Of a stretch of DNA of 64,000 bases, positions 18,395 through 27,465 are shown piece by piece. Under the pieces are notes generated by a model, which saw only the letters and a program-made list of their open reading frames with translations, made no database searches and had not been told where the DNA came from. The number at the start of each line of letters is the position of its first letter. Positions within the stretch are counted from its first letter, which is position 1. The position numbers and the translations under genes are program-made. This DNA is from Lachnospiraceae bacterium (lineage in GTDB: Bacteria > Bacillota > Clostridia > Lachnospirales > Lachnospiraceae): assembly GCA_017521985.1 (NCBI GenBank), contig JAFXAZ010000038.1:1-64000 (forward strand), in the 5' to 3' direction.

Positions 18395-18416
18395 AGACAA
18401 TCCCTTCGGGGTGTCT
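18395..18416 (+). other. Short intercistronic hairpin before the binding-protein gene
   Basis: AGACA-AT-CCC-TTC-GGG-G-TGTCT folds into a compact stem with no strong T-run. It may influence the mRNA level of the abundant binding protein. Confidence 0.4.
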
Positions 18417-18444
18417 ATATACATAGTAAACAGGAGGAAAAACT

Positions 18445-20391
18445 ATGAAAAAAAGATTAATGGCACTTCTTATGAGCGTTGTTATGATTGTTGGTCTTGC
18501 TGCTTGTGGCGGTGACACAAAGGGGAATGGCAAACAGGGTGAAAACGTTGCAGTAGAAGGCGAAAACGCTGTTTATCGTATTCTTTATAGCAGTGAAATC
18601 GGCACAATGAACTATTTGATTTCCGGTAACTCTGCAGATCAGGCAGTAGCAGCAAATACAGTTGATACTTTGATTGATTACGATTCAAACGGTACCATGG
18701 TTCCGGGTCTTGCAGAAAGCTGGAGCTATGATGAGGTGACCAAAACCTGGACATTTAATCTTCGTGCAGACCAGAAATGGTTAGACCATACAGGTGCTGT
18801 GGTAGCAGATGTTACTGCACAGGACTTCGTAGATGCTATGAAGTATGTACTTGACCCTGCAAACTTAAGTGATACAGAATGGTTATTAGAAGGTGTTATT
18901 TTAAATGCAACGGATTATTATGCTGCTTTAAGTGATGATGATGCTTCTAACGACATCAAATTCGAAGAGGTTGGTGTAAAGGCAGTAGATGCTTTAACAC
19001 TTCAGTACACACTTGAAAAAGATGTTCCTTATTTCTTATCTATGCTTGGTTATGTATGTTTCATGCCGGCTTACGGTCCTTTATTAGAGGAAACCGGTAT
19101 TGAATATGCAACAGCAGAAGATAAAATGTACTATTGTGGTGCATATTACATGGCGAACTGGGAGCCACAGGTGGAACACCGCTATGTGAAGAATCCAAAC
19201 AACTGGGATGCTGACAATGTATTCATTAACGAAATCGTAAAGACTTACAATGCAGAAGCTTCTACCGTAGGTCCTGAAATGGCAAAGCGTGGTGAAATTG
19301 ACTACACAACACTTGGTGCTGATATCGTTGACAGCTGGATGAATGATCCTGCAACAAAGGATATGGTATCTATGGAAAGAGAGGATGCTTCTTATTCTTA
19401 CTTCTATTGCTTTAACTTTAACGTTTATAAGTTAGGCGACAACTGGCAGAGAACCGGTACAAAGGAATACTCCATTGATGAAAAGTATGAGCCATGGAAC
19501 TGGGAAATCGCTGTAAATAATGAGAATTTCCGTCAGTCTATCATGAGTGCTGTAAACAGAGCAAATACTGTTTATGTAAATACAGGTGATTATGCAAATC
19601 CTGCAGACCTTATTATGAATACCATTACACCTACAAACAATATTGTTCGTGATGGTAAGGATGCTTATACTACGTTAGATGCATTCAAGGATATTCAGGC
19701 AGCTGATTTCTACAATGCAGATGAAGCGGTTGCATACAGAGATGCTGCAATCAAAGAGTTGACAGCAGCAGGTGCTACTTTCCCTGTAAAGATGCTCGTT
19801 CGTTACAATCCATCTACTACAAACTGGGAACAGGAATGTATCGTATTAGAGCAGCAGGTTGAATCTGTTCTTGGTAAAGACTACGTTGATGTTATTATTG
19901 AAGCAGGTCCAAGTGAAAACTATTTAAGTACGGTACGTCGTTCTTCTGATTACATGTTCATGAAGTGTAACTGGGGCGGTGACTACGCAGATCCTGAAAC
20001 ATGGGTTGAGCCATTCTATCAGAGAGACAATGGTGACGGTACCTTCCACAGAGGTGGTCGTTATGCATACCTTGCATATGCTATCATTGATGATACAGCT
20101 AGTGCAGATACCGTAAAAGAATACTTTACATTGGTAGAAGAAGCAAAGGCTATTACAGGTGCAGACCAGGAAGCTGAAAGATTTGAAGCATTTGCAAAGG
20201 CTGAGGCTTATCTTATTGAGCATGCTTTAGCAGTACCTTATGGTATTTCTACAAAGTCATATATCGTTAATAAGTTAGACGTATTTGAAAGCCAGTATTC
20301 ACCATCCGGTGTTGCAAATTCACGTTATAAAGGTATGAAGTTATATTCTGATTTTATTTCTATGGACGAATACAACGCAAACACAAAATAA
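18445..20391 (+). CDS. oppA: Peptide ABC transporter substrate-binding lipoprotein (OppA/SBP_bac_5)
   Basis: A lipoprotein signal peptide ends in a LAAC lipobox (Cys at about residue 21) followed by a flexible Gly/Asn linker. The 648-residue product has the family 5 solute-binding layout, with LVDTLIDYDSNG-MVPGLAESW near the N-terminus and TWTFNLRADQKW next to it. It captures peptides outside the cell. Being encoded between ykfB and the permeases, its probable ligand is murein peptide. It has an excellent CAGGAGGAAAA site and a hairpin on each side, a pattern often linked with higher expression of the binding protein. Confidence 0.92.
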   Translation: MKKRLMALLMSVVMIVGLAACGGDTKGNGKQGENVAVEGENAVYRILYSSEIGTMNYLISGNSADQAVAANTVDTLIDYDSNGTMVPGLAESWSYDEVTKTWTFNLRADQKWLDHTGAVVADVTAQDFVDAMKYVLDPANLSDTEWLLEGVILNATDYYAALSDDDASNDIKFEEVGVKAVDALTLQYTLEKDVPYFLSMLGYVCFMPAYGPLLEETGIEYATAEDKMYYCGAYYMANWEPQVEHRYVKNPNNWDADNVFINEIVKTYNAEASTVGPEMAKRGEIDYTTLGADIVDSWMNDPATKDMVSMEREDASYSYFYCFNFNVYKLGDNWQRTGTKEYSIDEKYEPWNWEIAVNNENFRQSIMSAVNRANTVYVNTGDYANPADLIMNTITPTNNIVRDGKDAYTTLDAFKDIQAADFYNADEAVAYRDAAIKELTAAGATFPVKMLVRYNPSTTNWEQECIVLEQQVESVLGKDYVDVIIEAGPSENYLSTVRRSSDYMFMKCNWGGDYADPETWVEPFYQRDNGDGTFHRGGRYAYLAYAIIDDTASADTVKEYFTLVEEAKAITGADQEAERFEAFAKAEAYLIEHALAVPYGISTKSYIVNKLDVFESQYSPSGVANSRYKGMKLYSDFISMDEYNANTK

Positions 20392-20410
20392 TTTTACGTA
20401 AAAGTTTTAT

Positions 20411-20454
20411 AGCAAGCTGGGCCCGAAGCAGTCTTTCGGGCTCTAGGCTTGCTT
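20411..20454 (+). other. Intercistronic stem-loop between oppA and oppB
   Basis: AGCAAGC (20411-20417) pairs with GCTTGCT (20448-20454), enclosing GGGCCCGAA/TTTCGGGCTC. No T-run follows, so it is probably an mRNA-protecting or partial-termination element rather than a full terminator. Confidence 0.6.
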
Positions 20455-20485
20455 AATAGCATATATCCGGAAAGGTTGAAGTTTT

Positions 20486-21427
20486 ATGTTACGGTACTTA
20501 GCGAAACGTCTTGGACGAAGTATCATTTCACTATTCATAATTATTTCTGTAGTATTTATTCTGTTGCGTCAGATGCCGATTGAGGGCTATTTCCCAAATT
20601 ATGAGAAAATGACAGATTTACAGATTCAGAATGGTCTAGAAGCATTGGGCTTAAATGACCCTATTTGGGAGCAGCTTGGTCGTTTTTGGGTAAACCTCCT
20701 TCATGGTGACTTAGGAACGTCCATTACTTACAGAAATAATGTAGATGTTGTATCCATTATTGCAGAGAAAATTCCGTTTTCCATTAAACTGGGTTCTATG
20801 GCTATTTTGGTATCCTTGGCATTGGGTATTCCGTTAGGTGCCATGATGGCCAGATATAAAGGTAAATTTTTTGATAAGATGGGTACCTTGTTTATTGTAT
20901 TTATTCAGGCAGTCCCATCTGCGGTGTATTTTCTTTTTATCCAGTTATATGGTACAACCATTTTGGATATACCGCTTTTGTTTGACCCGGATAATGCAAA
21001 GAGTTGGATTTTACCGGTATTTTCTATGTCATTAGGTAATATTGCATATTATGGAATGTGGCTTCGCCGTTATATGGTTGACGAGATCAATAAAGACTAC
21101 GTAAAACTTGCTACTGCGAAGGGTGTATCCGGCAATAAAGTTTTTTTTAAGCATGTATTCAGAAATGCCTTTGTTCCGATGATTCAGTACTTACCGACTT
21201 CTTTCTTAAATACAGTAATCGGTTCCATTTATATTGAATCACTATACAGTGTACCCGGTATGGGTGGTCTGCTTGTTCAGGTTATCAAAAAGAGTGATAA
21301 CACCATGGTACAGGCAATTGTGTTATTATATGCGACCGTTGGTGTAATTGGTTTGTTATTGGGTGATATTTTGATGACTGTCATCGACCCTAGAATTAGT
21401 TTGAGTAAGAAGGAGGAAGGCAGATAA
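20486..21427 (+). CDS. oppB: Peptide ABC transporter permease (OppB type)
   Basis: This 313-residue protein has about six membrane helices. The first lies at residues 10-27, then a periplasmic loop with LGLNDPIWEQLGRFWVNLLHGDLG, which is the OppB/DppB signature before the permease domain. The cytoplasmic EAA-type loop reads YVKLATAKGVSGNKVFFKHVFRNA. It forms the channel with OppC. Its stop overlaps the start of the next gene by one base. Confidence 0.92.
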   Translation: MLRYLAKRLGRSIISLFIIISVVFILLRQMPIEGYFPNYEKMTDLQIQNGLEALGLNDPIWEQLGRFWVNLLHGDLGTSITYRNNVDVVSIIAEKIPFSIKLGSMAILVSLALGIPLGAMMARYKGKFFDKMGTLFIVFIQAVPSAVYFLFIQLYGTTILDIPLLFDPDNAKSWILPVFSMSLGNIAYYGMWLRRYMVDEINKDYVKLATAKGVSGNKVFFKHVFRNAFVPMIQYLPTSFLNTVIGSIYIESLYSVPGMGGLLVQVIKKSDNTMVQAIVLLYATVGVIGLLLGDILMTVIDPRISLSKKEEGR

Positions 21428-22410
21428 TGGCAAAGAGTATCAAAAATCAAATGGCCGGCAAATTGGAAGATGCGATATCTGAAGAATTATTTGCCTTTGC
21501 AGAGTACAACAGCGAAGAAGCAGAGAGAACCGGTTACAGTAATTATTCTTATTGGAAAGCTACGTTACAGGTATTTCTTAAAAATAAAGTGGCAGTATTT
21601 TTATTGGTTGTAATGTTAGGTATTGTAGCATTTACCTTCATTCAACCGTATTTACCAAATCAGATTGATCCGAATCTGGTAAATATTAACCCTGCCACAT
21701 TTATGCAGTATCGTAATGTAAAGCCGGGGCATGAGACTTTTATTTTAGGGACCAATGCTATCGGTCAGGACCTCTGGGCACGTATTTGGGCAGGTACCAG
21801 AACCAGTCTATTCCTTGGTCTTGCAGTTGCTTGTGTAGAAGCAGTACTTGGTATAACCATGGGTGTGTTATGGGGCTATGTGCGTAAATTAGACTTCTTT
21901 TTTACCGAAGTTTATAATATTTTAGATAACATTCCACAGACCCTGGTACTTATCTTGATTTCTTATATGGTTACTCCAAGTATTAAGTCTATGGTATTTG
22001 CGATGTGTTTGACCAGTTGGATTCAGATGGCTCGTTTTATCCGTAACCAGATTATTATTATTCGTGACAGAGATTATAATCTTGCCAGCAGATGTTTGGG
22101 TACTTCTACCTTCAAGATTATTATGAAAAATTTGCTGCCTTATTTAGTATCTATTATTATGCTTCGTATGGCATTGTCCATTCCGGCAGCAATTGGTAAT
22201 GAAGTATTCATTACATATATTGGTTTGGGCCTTCCGAGTGAGACCGTTTCCCTGGGACGTTTGATTAATGATGGCCGTCAGCTTATGATGAGTCCGGATT
22301 TAAGATACCAGTTGATTTTTCCAACCATTGTTTTGTCTATTGTTACCATTTCTTTCTACATTATCGGTAATGCCTTTTCTGATGCGGCCGATCCAAAAAA
22401 TCACAGATAG
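21427..22410 (+). CDS. oppC: Peptide ABC transporter permease (OppC type)
   Basis: This 327-residue protein has an N-terminal cytoplasmic tail, a first helix (about 57-76), the FILGTNAIGQDLWARIWAGT segment diagnostic of OppC/DppC (about 104-123) and the permease domain with the coupling helix YNLASRCLGTSTFKIIMKNLLP. It pairs with OppB. It overlaps oppB by one base and precedes oppD by 9 bases, so the genes are translationally linked. Confidence 0.92.
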   Translation: MAKSIKNQMAGKLEDAISEELFAFAEYNSEEAERTGYSNYSYWKATLQVFLKNKVAVFLLVVMLGIVAFTFIQPYLPNQIDPNLVNINPATFMQYRNVKPGHETFILGTNAIGQDLWARIWAGTRTSLFLGLAVACVEAVLGITMGVLWGYVRKLDFFFTEVYNILDNIPQTLVLILISYMVTPSIKSMVFAMCLTSWIQMARFIRNQIIIIRDRDYNLASRCLGTSTFKIIMKNLLPYLVSIIMLRMALSIPAAIGNEVFITYIGLGLPSETVSLGRLINDGRQLMMSPDLRYQLIFPTIVLSIVTISFYIIGNAFSDAADPKNHR

Positions 22411-22419
22411 GAGGAGCAT

Positions 22420-23463
22420 ATGGAACAGAATGTTATTTTGTCCGTAAAAAATTTACATCTGGATTTTAATCTGCGTGGCCGTAAGCTCCATGCCTTACGT
22501 GGTGTTGACTTGGACGTGTATGAAGGAGAAGCACTGGCGATTGTAGGAGAATCCGGTTCCGGTAAGTCCGTATTTACCAAATGCTTTATGGGTCTTACCG
22601 ACAAAAACGGTACCATTTCTGAAGGCAGTATTATGTACAACGGCCTAGATTTGTCCAAACTTACTAAGGAAAAGGACTGGCTGAGCATTCGTGGCGGAGA
22701 AATTGCCATGATCATGCAGGATCCTATGACTAGCTTAAATCCTTTAAAGACCATTGGTGCACAGATTGCAGAGGCAGTTGCACTTCACCAAGGTCTTAAA
22801 GGTGCAGAACTGCGTGAAAAAGCTATGCAGTATATCAGGGATGTAGGTATTACAGAGCCGGAAAGACGTTATCGTCAGTATCCACACGAATTTTCCGGTG
22901 GTATGAGACAGCGTGTTGTTATTGCTATTGCACTGGCATGCAATCCAAAGATTTTGATTTGTGATGAGCCTACCACTGCACTGGATGTTACTATTCAGGC
23001 ACAGATTTTGCAGCTAATCAAAGATATGAAGGAAAAATATAATCTGACTACGATTTTTATTACCCATGACCTTGGTGTTGTGGCAAATATTGCTGACAGA
23101 GTGGCGGTAATGTATGCCGGTGACGTGATTGAAATCGGTACAGCAGAAGATATTTTTTATGATGCAAAGCATCCTTACACATGGGCGCTTTTGTCTTCCT
23201 TGCCACAGGTGGGGGTAAAGGGCGAAGATTTATATACGATTCAGGGCACTGCGCCAAACTTATTTAAAGAGGTTTGCGGTGATGCGTTTGCACCTCGTAA
23301 TCCACATGCACTTAAGATTGATTTTGTCAAGCGACCGCCATATTTTGAAGTAAGTCCTACTCACAAGGCAAAGACCTGGCTGCTTGACCCTAGAGCACCA
23401 AAGGCTGATCCACCTGCAATTTTAGAAAAAATCAGAAGCGGAGGACTGGTAAATGGCAAATAA
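22420..23463 (+). CDS. oppD: Peptide ABC transporter ATP-binding protein (OppD type)
   Basis: This 347-residue ATPase has Walker A GESGSGKS at 43-50, signature FSGGMRQRV, Walker [15 protein letters not shown] and the H-loop ITHDLG. The C-terminal oligopeptide-transporter extension (about 260-345) is present, but it lacks the usual iron-sulfur cysteine cluster that many OppD/OppF proteins carry. It energises import with OppF. It overlaps oppF by 11 bases. Confidence 0.92.
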   Translation: MEQNVILSVKNLHLDFNLRGRKLHALRGVDLDVYEGEALAIVGESGSGKSVFTKCFMGLTDKNGTISEGSIMYNGLDLSKLTKEKDWLSIRGGEIAMIMQDPMTSLNPLKTIGAQIAEAVALHQGLKGAELREKAMQYIRDVGITEPERRYRQYPHEFSGGMRQRVVIAIALACNPKILICDEPTTALDVTIQAQILQLIKDMKEKYNLTTIFITHDLGVVANIADRVAVMYAGDVIEIGTAEDIFYDAKHPYTWALLSSLPQVGVKGEDLYTIQGTAPNLFKEVCGDAFAPRNPHALKIDFVKRPPYFEVSPTHKAKTWLLDPRAPKADPPAILEKIRSGGLVNGK

Positions 23464-24376
23464 TAGAGAAGTTTTATTAGATGTACGTAATCTGGAAGTG
23501 TCCTTCGGTTCTAGGAGCAAGCGTTTTGTAGCAGTTAAAAATGCAAATTTCCAGATATATAAAGGCGAAACCTTTGGTTTGGTAGGAGAATCCGGTTCTG
23601 GTAAAACTACCATTGGCCGCGCTATTATGCGAATCAATCCAACCAGTGGCGGTGATATTATTTACAAAGGCCGGAAAATCAACGGTAAAATTGACAAAGA
23701 ATTAGATCAAAAGGTTATCAAGGAAATCCAAATGATTTTCCAGGACCCACAGGCTTCTTTAAATGAAAGAGCCAAGGTGGATTACATTGTAAGCGAAGGT
23801 CTGTTAAATGTAAATAAAAAGCTTTCCAAAGAAGAAGTAACGCAAAAAGTTCATCAGGCCTTAAGGGAAGTAGGTCTTTTGCCGGAATTTGCTTCTCGTT
23901 TCCCACACGAATTTTCCGGTGGACAGAAGCAGCGTATCGGAATTGCAAGAGCTCTGATTATGGAGCCTGAGTTTATTATTGCAGACGAACCGATTTCTGC
24001 ATTGGACGTATCTGTTCGTGCCCAAGTACTGAATTTGATGAGAGAACTACAGAAAAAACGTGATATTACGTACTTGTTTATTGCACATGATTTGTCTGTT
24101 ATGCGTTATATTACAGACCGTATTGCAGTTATTCACAAAGGTGATATTGTGGAAATGGGTAATACCGAAGATGTAATTACAAACCCAATTCATCCATATA
24201 CCAAGGCACTTCTTTCCGCAATCCCTATGCCGGATCCTGCATATGAGAAGAAGAAAGAGCTGATAGTATTCAATCCTTTGTATTTGGATTATGAGAAGAA
24301 TCCTCCTTCCTGGACAGAAGTAGAACAGGGACACTTTATTTTAGCAAATCAAATTGATTTAAAGGAATGGTTATAA
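23453..24376 (+). CDS. oppF: Peptide ABC transporter ATP-binding protein (OppF type)
   Basis: This 307-residue ATPase has Walker A GESGSGKT at 45-52, signature FSGGQKQRI, Walker [15 protein letters not shown] and H-loop IAHDLSV. The C-terminal extension is typical of OppF. It completes the importer encoded in this operon, and its start lies within the end of oppD. Confidence 0.92.
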   Translation: MANNREVLLDVRNLEVSFGSRSKRFVAVKNANFQIYKGETFGLVGESGSGKTTIGRAIMRINPTSGGDIIYKGRKINGKIDKELDQKVIKEIQMIFQDPQASLNERAKVDYIVSEGLLNVNKKLSKEEVTQKVHQALREVGLLPEFASRFPHEFSGGQKQRIGIARALIMEPEFIIADEPISALDVSVRAQVLNLMRELQKKRDITYLFIAHDLSVMRYITDRIAVIHKGDIVEMGNTEDVITNPIHPYTKALLSAIPMPDPAYEKKKELIVFNPLYLDYEKNPPSWTEVEQGHFILANQIDLKEWL

Positions 24377-24382
24377 AATAGT

Positions 24383-25252
24383 ATGAATATTTGTTATGTA
24401 AATCGTACCATTGCGACTATCTATGAAAAAACAGATATGATTTCTGATGAAGGCTTGTACGGAATGCCTCTTTTTATCCTGGAAGAGTGCGGTGACTGGT
24501 ACAAGGTGCGCACACATTATAGTTATGAAGGTTATGTGGCTAAGAGTGACGTGATTTTTAAAGAAGAAATCGGCCATCAGATGGTAGTAGACTGTCAGTA
24601 TGTAGATGTATTGAGTGTGCCAAAGGTACAGGGGATACCATTTATCAGCCTGACGAAAGGATGCCTGGTGGAGGTGACTGAGGAAATTACCGGTGGTTAC
24701 CGCAAGGTAATTCTTTTAGATGGCAGAGTTGGGTATATGCCTGAAAAGTATCTGGCTCGGAAGATTTTCCCAACAGATGCATTTTTGGCAGAGGGAACTG
24801 CGGCAGATGATAAGGTATTTAAAGCATACTTGCAGAATCTGTTGGATACACATTTTGAAGGAAGTGAAGAAAACTTCCGTAATGCTGTTTGTGCTACCGC
24901 ACTTACCTATATGGGTACTCAGTATCGTTGGGGTGGAAAGAGTCCTCTTGGAATCGATTGCTCCGGTACTACCTCCATGAGCTACATGTTGAATGGTGTA
25001 CTTACCTATCGTGATGCCAGGATGGTAGAAGGATATCCGGTAAAGGAAATCTCTCGTGATGAGATGAAAAAGGGCGATTTGCTTTATTTTGCCGGCCATA
25101 TCGCACTTTACTTGGGCGATGGTTTGTATATTCATTCTACCGCACGTACCGGAAGTAATGGTATTGATATCAATAGCTTGAATCCGGAAGATACAAATTA
25201 CAGAAAGGATTTGGATGAGGGTCTGTTAAAAGTAGGCACCATTTTCTGGTAA
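24383..25252 (+). CDS. ykfC: SH3-NlpC/P60 gamma-D-glutamyl dipeptidyl peptidase (YkfC-like)
   Basis: This 289-residue protein has two SH3-like domains (about 1-55 and 60-130) followed by an NlpC/P60 peptidase. The motif GIDCSGTTSMSYMLNG gives the catalytic Cys at about 193, and AGHIALYLGDGLYIHSTA the His at about 239. There is no signal peptide, as in B. subtilis YkfC, which cleaves the gamma-D-Glu-diamino acid bond of murein peptides in the cytosol and releases L-Ala-D-Glu for YkfB. The upstream spacer of six bases lacks a strong ribosome binding site, suggesting coupling to oppF. Confidence 0.88.
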   Translation: MNICYVNRTIATIYEKTDMISDEGLYGMPLFILEECGDWYKVRTHYSYEGYVAKSDVIFKEEIGHQMVVDCQYVDVLSVPKVQGIPFISLTKGCLVEVTEEITGGYRKVILLDGRVGYMPEKYLARKIFPTDAFLAEGTAADDKVFKAYLQNLLDTHFEGSEENFRNAVCATALTYMGTQYRWGGKSPLGIDCSGTTSMSYMLNGVLTYRDARMVEGYPVKEISRDEMKKGDLLYFAGHIALYLGDGLYIHSTARTGSNGIDINSLNPEDTNYRKDLDEGLLKVGTIFW

Positions 25253-25258
25253 TATACC

Positions 25259-26110
25259 ATGCATAAAACACTTACATTAGAAAAAAGAATTGAAGCAGAG
25301 CTCAAAAGCTATGACGGCAAAATGAGCATTTACGCAGATGACTTAAAAGGCAATGTGATAAAGATTGGTGTAGATGAGAAGTTTGAAACTGCAAGCACCA
25401 TTAAAACATATATTTTAGCTTGCCTTTTTGATAAAGTAAAAAAGGGCGAAGTTTCTTTGGACGATATGCTTACCTACAAGCCGGAGCATTTCGTGGACGG
25501 CAGTGGTGTAGTCCGTTCTCTTGATCCGGGACTTCAGTTGCGTGCCAAGGATGTGGCAACACTGATGATTATTGTCAGTGACAACGTGGCAACCAATATG
25601 ATGATTGATTTTCTTGGTTTGAATGATATTAATGAATGTATTCAGACACTTGGCTGCAAAGATACCGTACTTCATAACCCGATTGATTTCGAGAAGTATG
25701 ACAAGCTTGGTACCAGTACGGCAGCTGATTATGCGTCAATTTTTATTCGTTTATTAAAGGGCGAATTGATTGGTCCGAAAGAAGATGCCGAGATGCTTGA
25801 AATTTTCAAAAAGCAGCATTATAACAGCACTATTACAAAGCAGTTTCCGGTAGCACTATTTGATGATGAGGACTGTGGCGCGGAAGCGGGAGCGTTCTGG
25901 GTTGCAAGTAAATCCGGTTCTATGAATGCCTGCAGAAACGATGGCGGTATTGTGCATACCCCATACGGTAATTACGTTATCGTTATGTTTAACAAGGAAT
26001 TCAGCGACGCCATGTACTATCCGGAACATCCGGCAACCGTATTTGGCTCTAAAGTAAGCAAGTTGTTGTTTGACCAGTATTTGGCACTGGAAGGACGATT
26101 TGTTTTGTAA
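25259..26110 (+). CDS. Second class A beta-lactamase-fold serine hydrolase, signal-less
   Basis: This 283-residue protein has S46-T-I-K49, an SDN motif in IVSDNVATNMMIDFLG, and KSGS as the third element. It has no export signal. It is distantly related to the first gene of the operon and closes it, six bases after ykfC. The pair brackets the operon, so both are likely to act on muropeptides inside the cell, perhaps as carboxypeptidases replacing the LD-carboxypeptidase (YkfA/LdcA) found in other ykf operons. That role is inference; beta-lactam hydrolysis cannot be excluded. Confidence 0.8.
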   Translation: MHKTLTLEKRIEAELKSYDGKMSIYADDLKGNVIKIGVDEKFETASTIKTYILACLFDKVKKGEVSLDDMLTYKPEHFVDGSGVVRSLDPGLQLRAKDVATLMIIVSDNVATNMMIDFLGLNDINECIQTLGCKDTVLHNPIDFEKYDKLGTSTAADYASIFIRLLKGELIGPKEDAEMLEIFKKQHYNSTITKQFPVALFDDEDCGAEAGAFWVASKSGSMNACRNDGGIVHTPYGNYVIVMFNKEFSDAMYYPEHPATVFGSKVSKLLFDQYLALEGRFVL

Positions 26111-26122
26111 TGATTAAAAAGT

Positions 26123-26174
26123 ATGCCTGGCGGTAGCTTTGCAACTATTGCAAAAGCATTTGCCAGGCATTTTT
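26123..26174 (+). terminator. Terminator of the muropeptide operon
   Basis: ATGCCTGGC (26123-26131) pairs with GCCAGGCAT (26162-26170). A second stem (GCTTTGCA/TGCAAAAGC) lies inside, and TTTTTATATA follows. Confidence 0.8.
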
Positions 26175-26226
26175 ATATAAAACAAATCATAGAATAAAGC
26201 AAGAGATAATATGATTATACTTAATA

Positions 26227-26841
26227 CTACTTGCAAGTATTAGGTTTGCAGTCAAATCCAGGATTAAATGCATAGAAGTTTTTCGCATCTAATTTGTCCT
26301 GGGTCATGCGAAGTGCTTCGCCAAAACGCTGGAAATGCACGATTTCTCGCTGACGAAGGAAACGGATAGGCGCAATAACATCCGGATTGTCTAAAAGACG
26401 CAGGATGTTATCGTAAGTTGTGCGAGCTTTTTGCTCTGCTGCCATGTCTTCGTGCAAATCGGTAATGATGTCACCCTTACTCTGGAATTCACATGCGTTG
26501 AAAGGAATACCACCGGCTGCTTGTGGCCAAAGGCCAACTGTGTGATCAACATAATATTTATCAAAACCGGCCGCTTTGATTTCATCCATGGAAAGGTCTT
26601 TCGTAAGCTGGTATACGATGGCACCTACCATTTCGAGGTGATTGAGCTCCTCGGTAGCAATATCGTTTAAAAGTCCTGCCACTTCACGATAAGGAGTAGC
26701 AAATTTCTGTGAAAAATAGCGCATGCTGGCTGCTAATTCACCATCCGGACCGCCAAACTGGCTGATAATAATCTGAGCGGATTTTGCATCCGGCTTACAA
26801 ATTTTTACCGGAAACTGTAATCTTTTTTCATATTGGAACAT
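26227..26841 (-). CDS. cotJC: Spore coat protein CotJC (manganese-catalase family)
   Basis: This 204-residue protein is of the non-haem manganese catalase fold. The ferritin-like iron or manganese ligands appear in TEELNHLEMV (about residues 65-74) and in a later HED-AEQKAR and REIVHFQRFGEAL. The motif SQFGGPDGELAASMRYFSQ is characteristic of CotJC. It is a mother-cell sporulation coat protein, encoded last in the cotJA-cotJB-cotJC set, three bases after cotJB. Confidence 0.93.
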   Translation of the reverse strand: MFQYEKRLQFPVKICKPDAKSAQIIISQFGGPDGELAASMRYFSQKFATPYREVAGLLNDIATEELNHLEMVGAIVYQLTKDLSMDEIKAAGFDKYYVDHTVGLWPQAAGGIPFNACEFQSKGDIITDLHEDMAAEQKARTTYDNILRLLDNPDVIAPIRFLRQREIVHFQRFGEALRMTQDKLDAKNFYAFNPGFDCKPNTCK

Positions 26842-26844
26842 ATC

Positions 26845-27102
26845 TTAGCACACTCCTTCCCAAGCATTTGGCTCACAACTCCATTCCCAAGTTTTGCCGC
26901 AGTTTGACTGCTCAGCAAAAAGTGGGCCATAATTTACTGCAAAATCTTCACGCAGCTCTTTTAAAATTTTGGCATAATGGTGATAATAATCCAAAGCATT
27001 TTTGTCGTTTGGATGCGTATCCAGGTATAACATCATATCGGTCAATAAAAAATCAACCATACTAATTTCATATAATGCGGCACAACGATCTTTTTTAGCC
27101 AT
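26845..27102 (-). CDS. cotJB: Spore coat protein CotJB
   Basis: This 85-residue protein with the pattern SMVDFLLTDMMLYLDTHPND and YYHHYAKILKELREDFAVNYGPL is CotJB. An upstream in-frame GTG was rejected because it overlaps the AGGAGG that serves the ATG at 27102. The ATG overlaps the cotJA stop as TAATG. Confidence 0.92.
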   Translation of the reverse strand: MAKKDRCAALYEISMVDFLLTDMMLYLDTHPNDKNALDYYHHYAKILKELREDFAVNYGPLFAEQSNCGKTWEWSCEPNAWEGVC

Positions 27103-27272
27103 TATTTTACACACCTCCTGCCTTCGAATGGTTTACACAATTCCGGAAAAATAGTTCCGTTTTTAAAGCCTTCTTCCAAATTATCAAATACGCGTGTAGC
27201 ATGCTGCCACGGAACATAAGACATGCCCAGTGGAAACTGTTCTAAACGCTCGTCAAAATGTTTATCTTGCAT
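27102..27272 (-). CDS. cotJA: Spore coat associated protein CotJA
   Basis: This 56-residue protein contains FPLGMSYVPWQ and GTIFPELCKPFEGRRC, the CotJA signature. The ATG at 27272 is preceded by AAAGGA at eight bases, which decides it over a longer frame reaching 27380. First gene of the cotJ operon. Confidence 0.88.
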   Translation of the reverse strand: MQDKHFDERLEQFPLGMSYVPWQHATRVFDNLEEGFKNGTIFPELCKPFEGRRCVK

Positions 27273-27316
27273 AAGGACATCCTTTCTGTCATAAAAACAA
27301 ATATAGTTTAATATTA

Positions 27317-27343
27317 TAGTATGTAGTCTTGGCTTAAAGGTGC
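27317..27343 (-). promoter_or_regulatory. Possible sigma-E promoter for cotJABC
   Basis: On the minus strand GCACCTT (27343-27337), 12-13 bases, then CATACTAT (27324-27317) partly fits the sigma-E consensus, with -10 CATACA-T. CotJ in B. subtilis is sigma-E dependent, which makes the placement plausible. Confidence 0.4.
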
Positions 27344-27389
27344 TTTCAGATACGATGTAAATATTGTTAATGAGGAGCAAAAATTGGGG

Positions 27390-27418
27390 TTGTGAATTGC
27401 CAAACTTTGTTATATACT
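27390..27418 (+). promoter_or_regulatory. Sigma-A promoter of gltX
   Basis: TTGTGA (27390-27395), 17 bases, TATACT (27413-27418), about 48 bases before the gltX start. No T-box or other leader structure is visible. Confidence 0.6.
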
Positions 27419-27465
27419 AGTAAACAGGAAATTTTGACAAAATAACAAAAAGAGAGGACAAGTCT

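Noticed and set aside
27273-27380. N-terminal extension of CotJA
   Set aside because: The extension is hydrophobic noise without a ribosome binding site; the internal ATG has AAAGGA and matches the family length.
27381-27465. T-box or other riboswitch upstream of gltX
   Set aside because: Short leader with no structured RNA or T-box motif.
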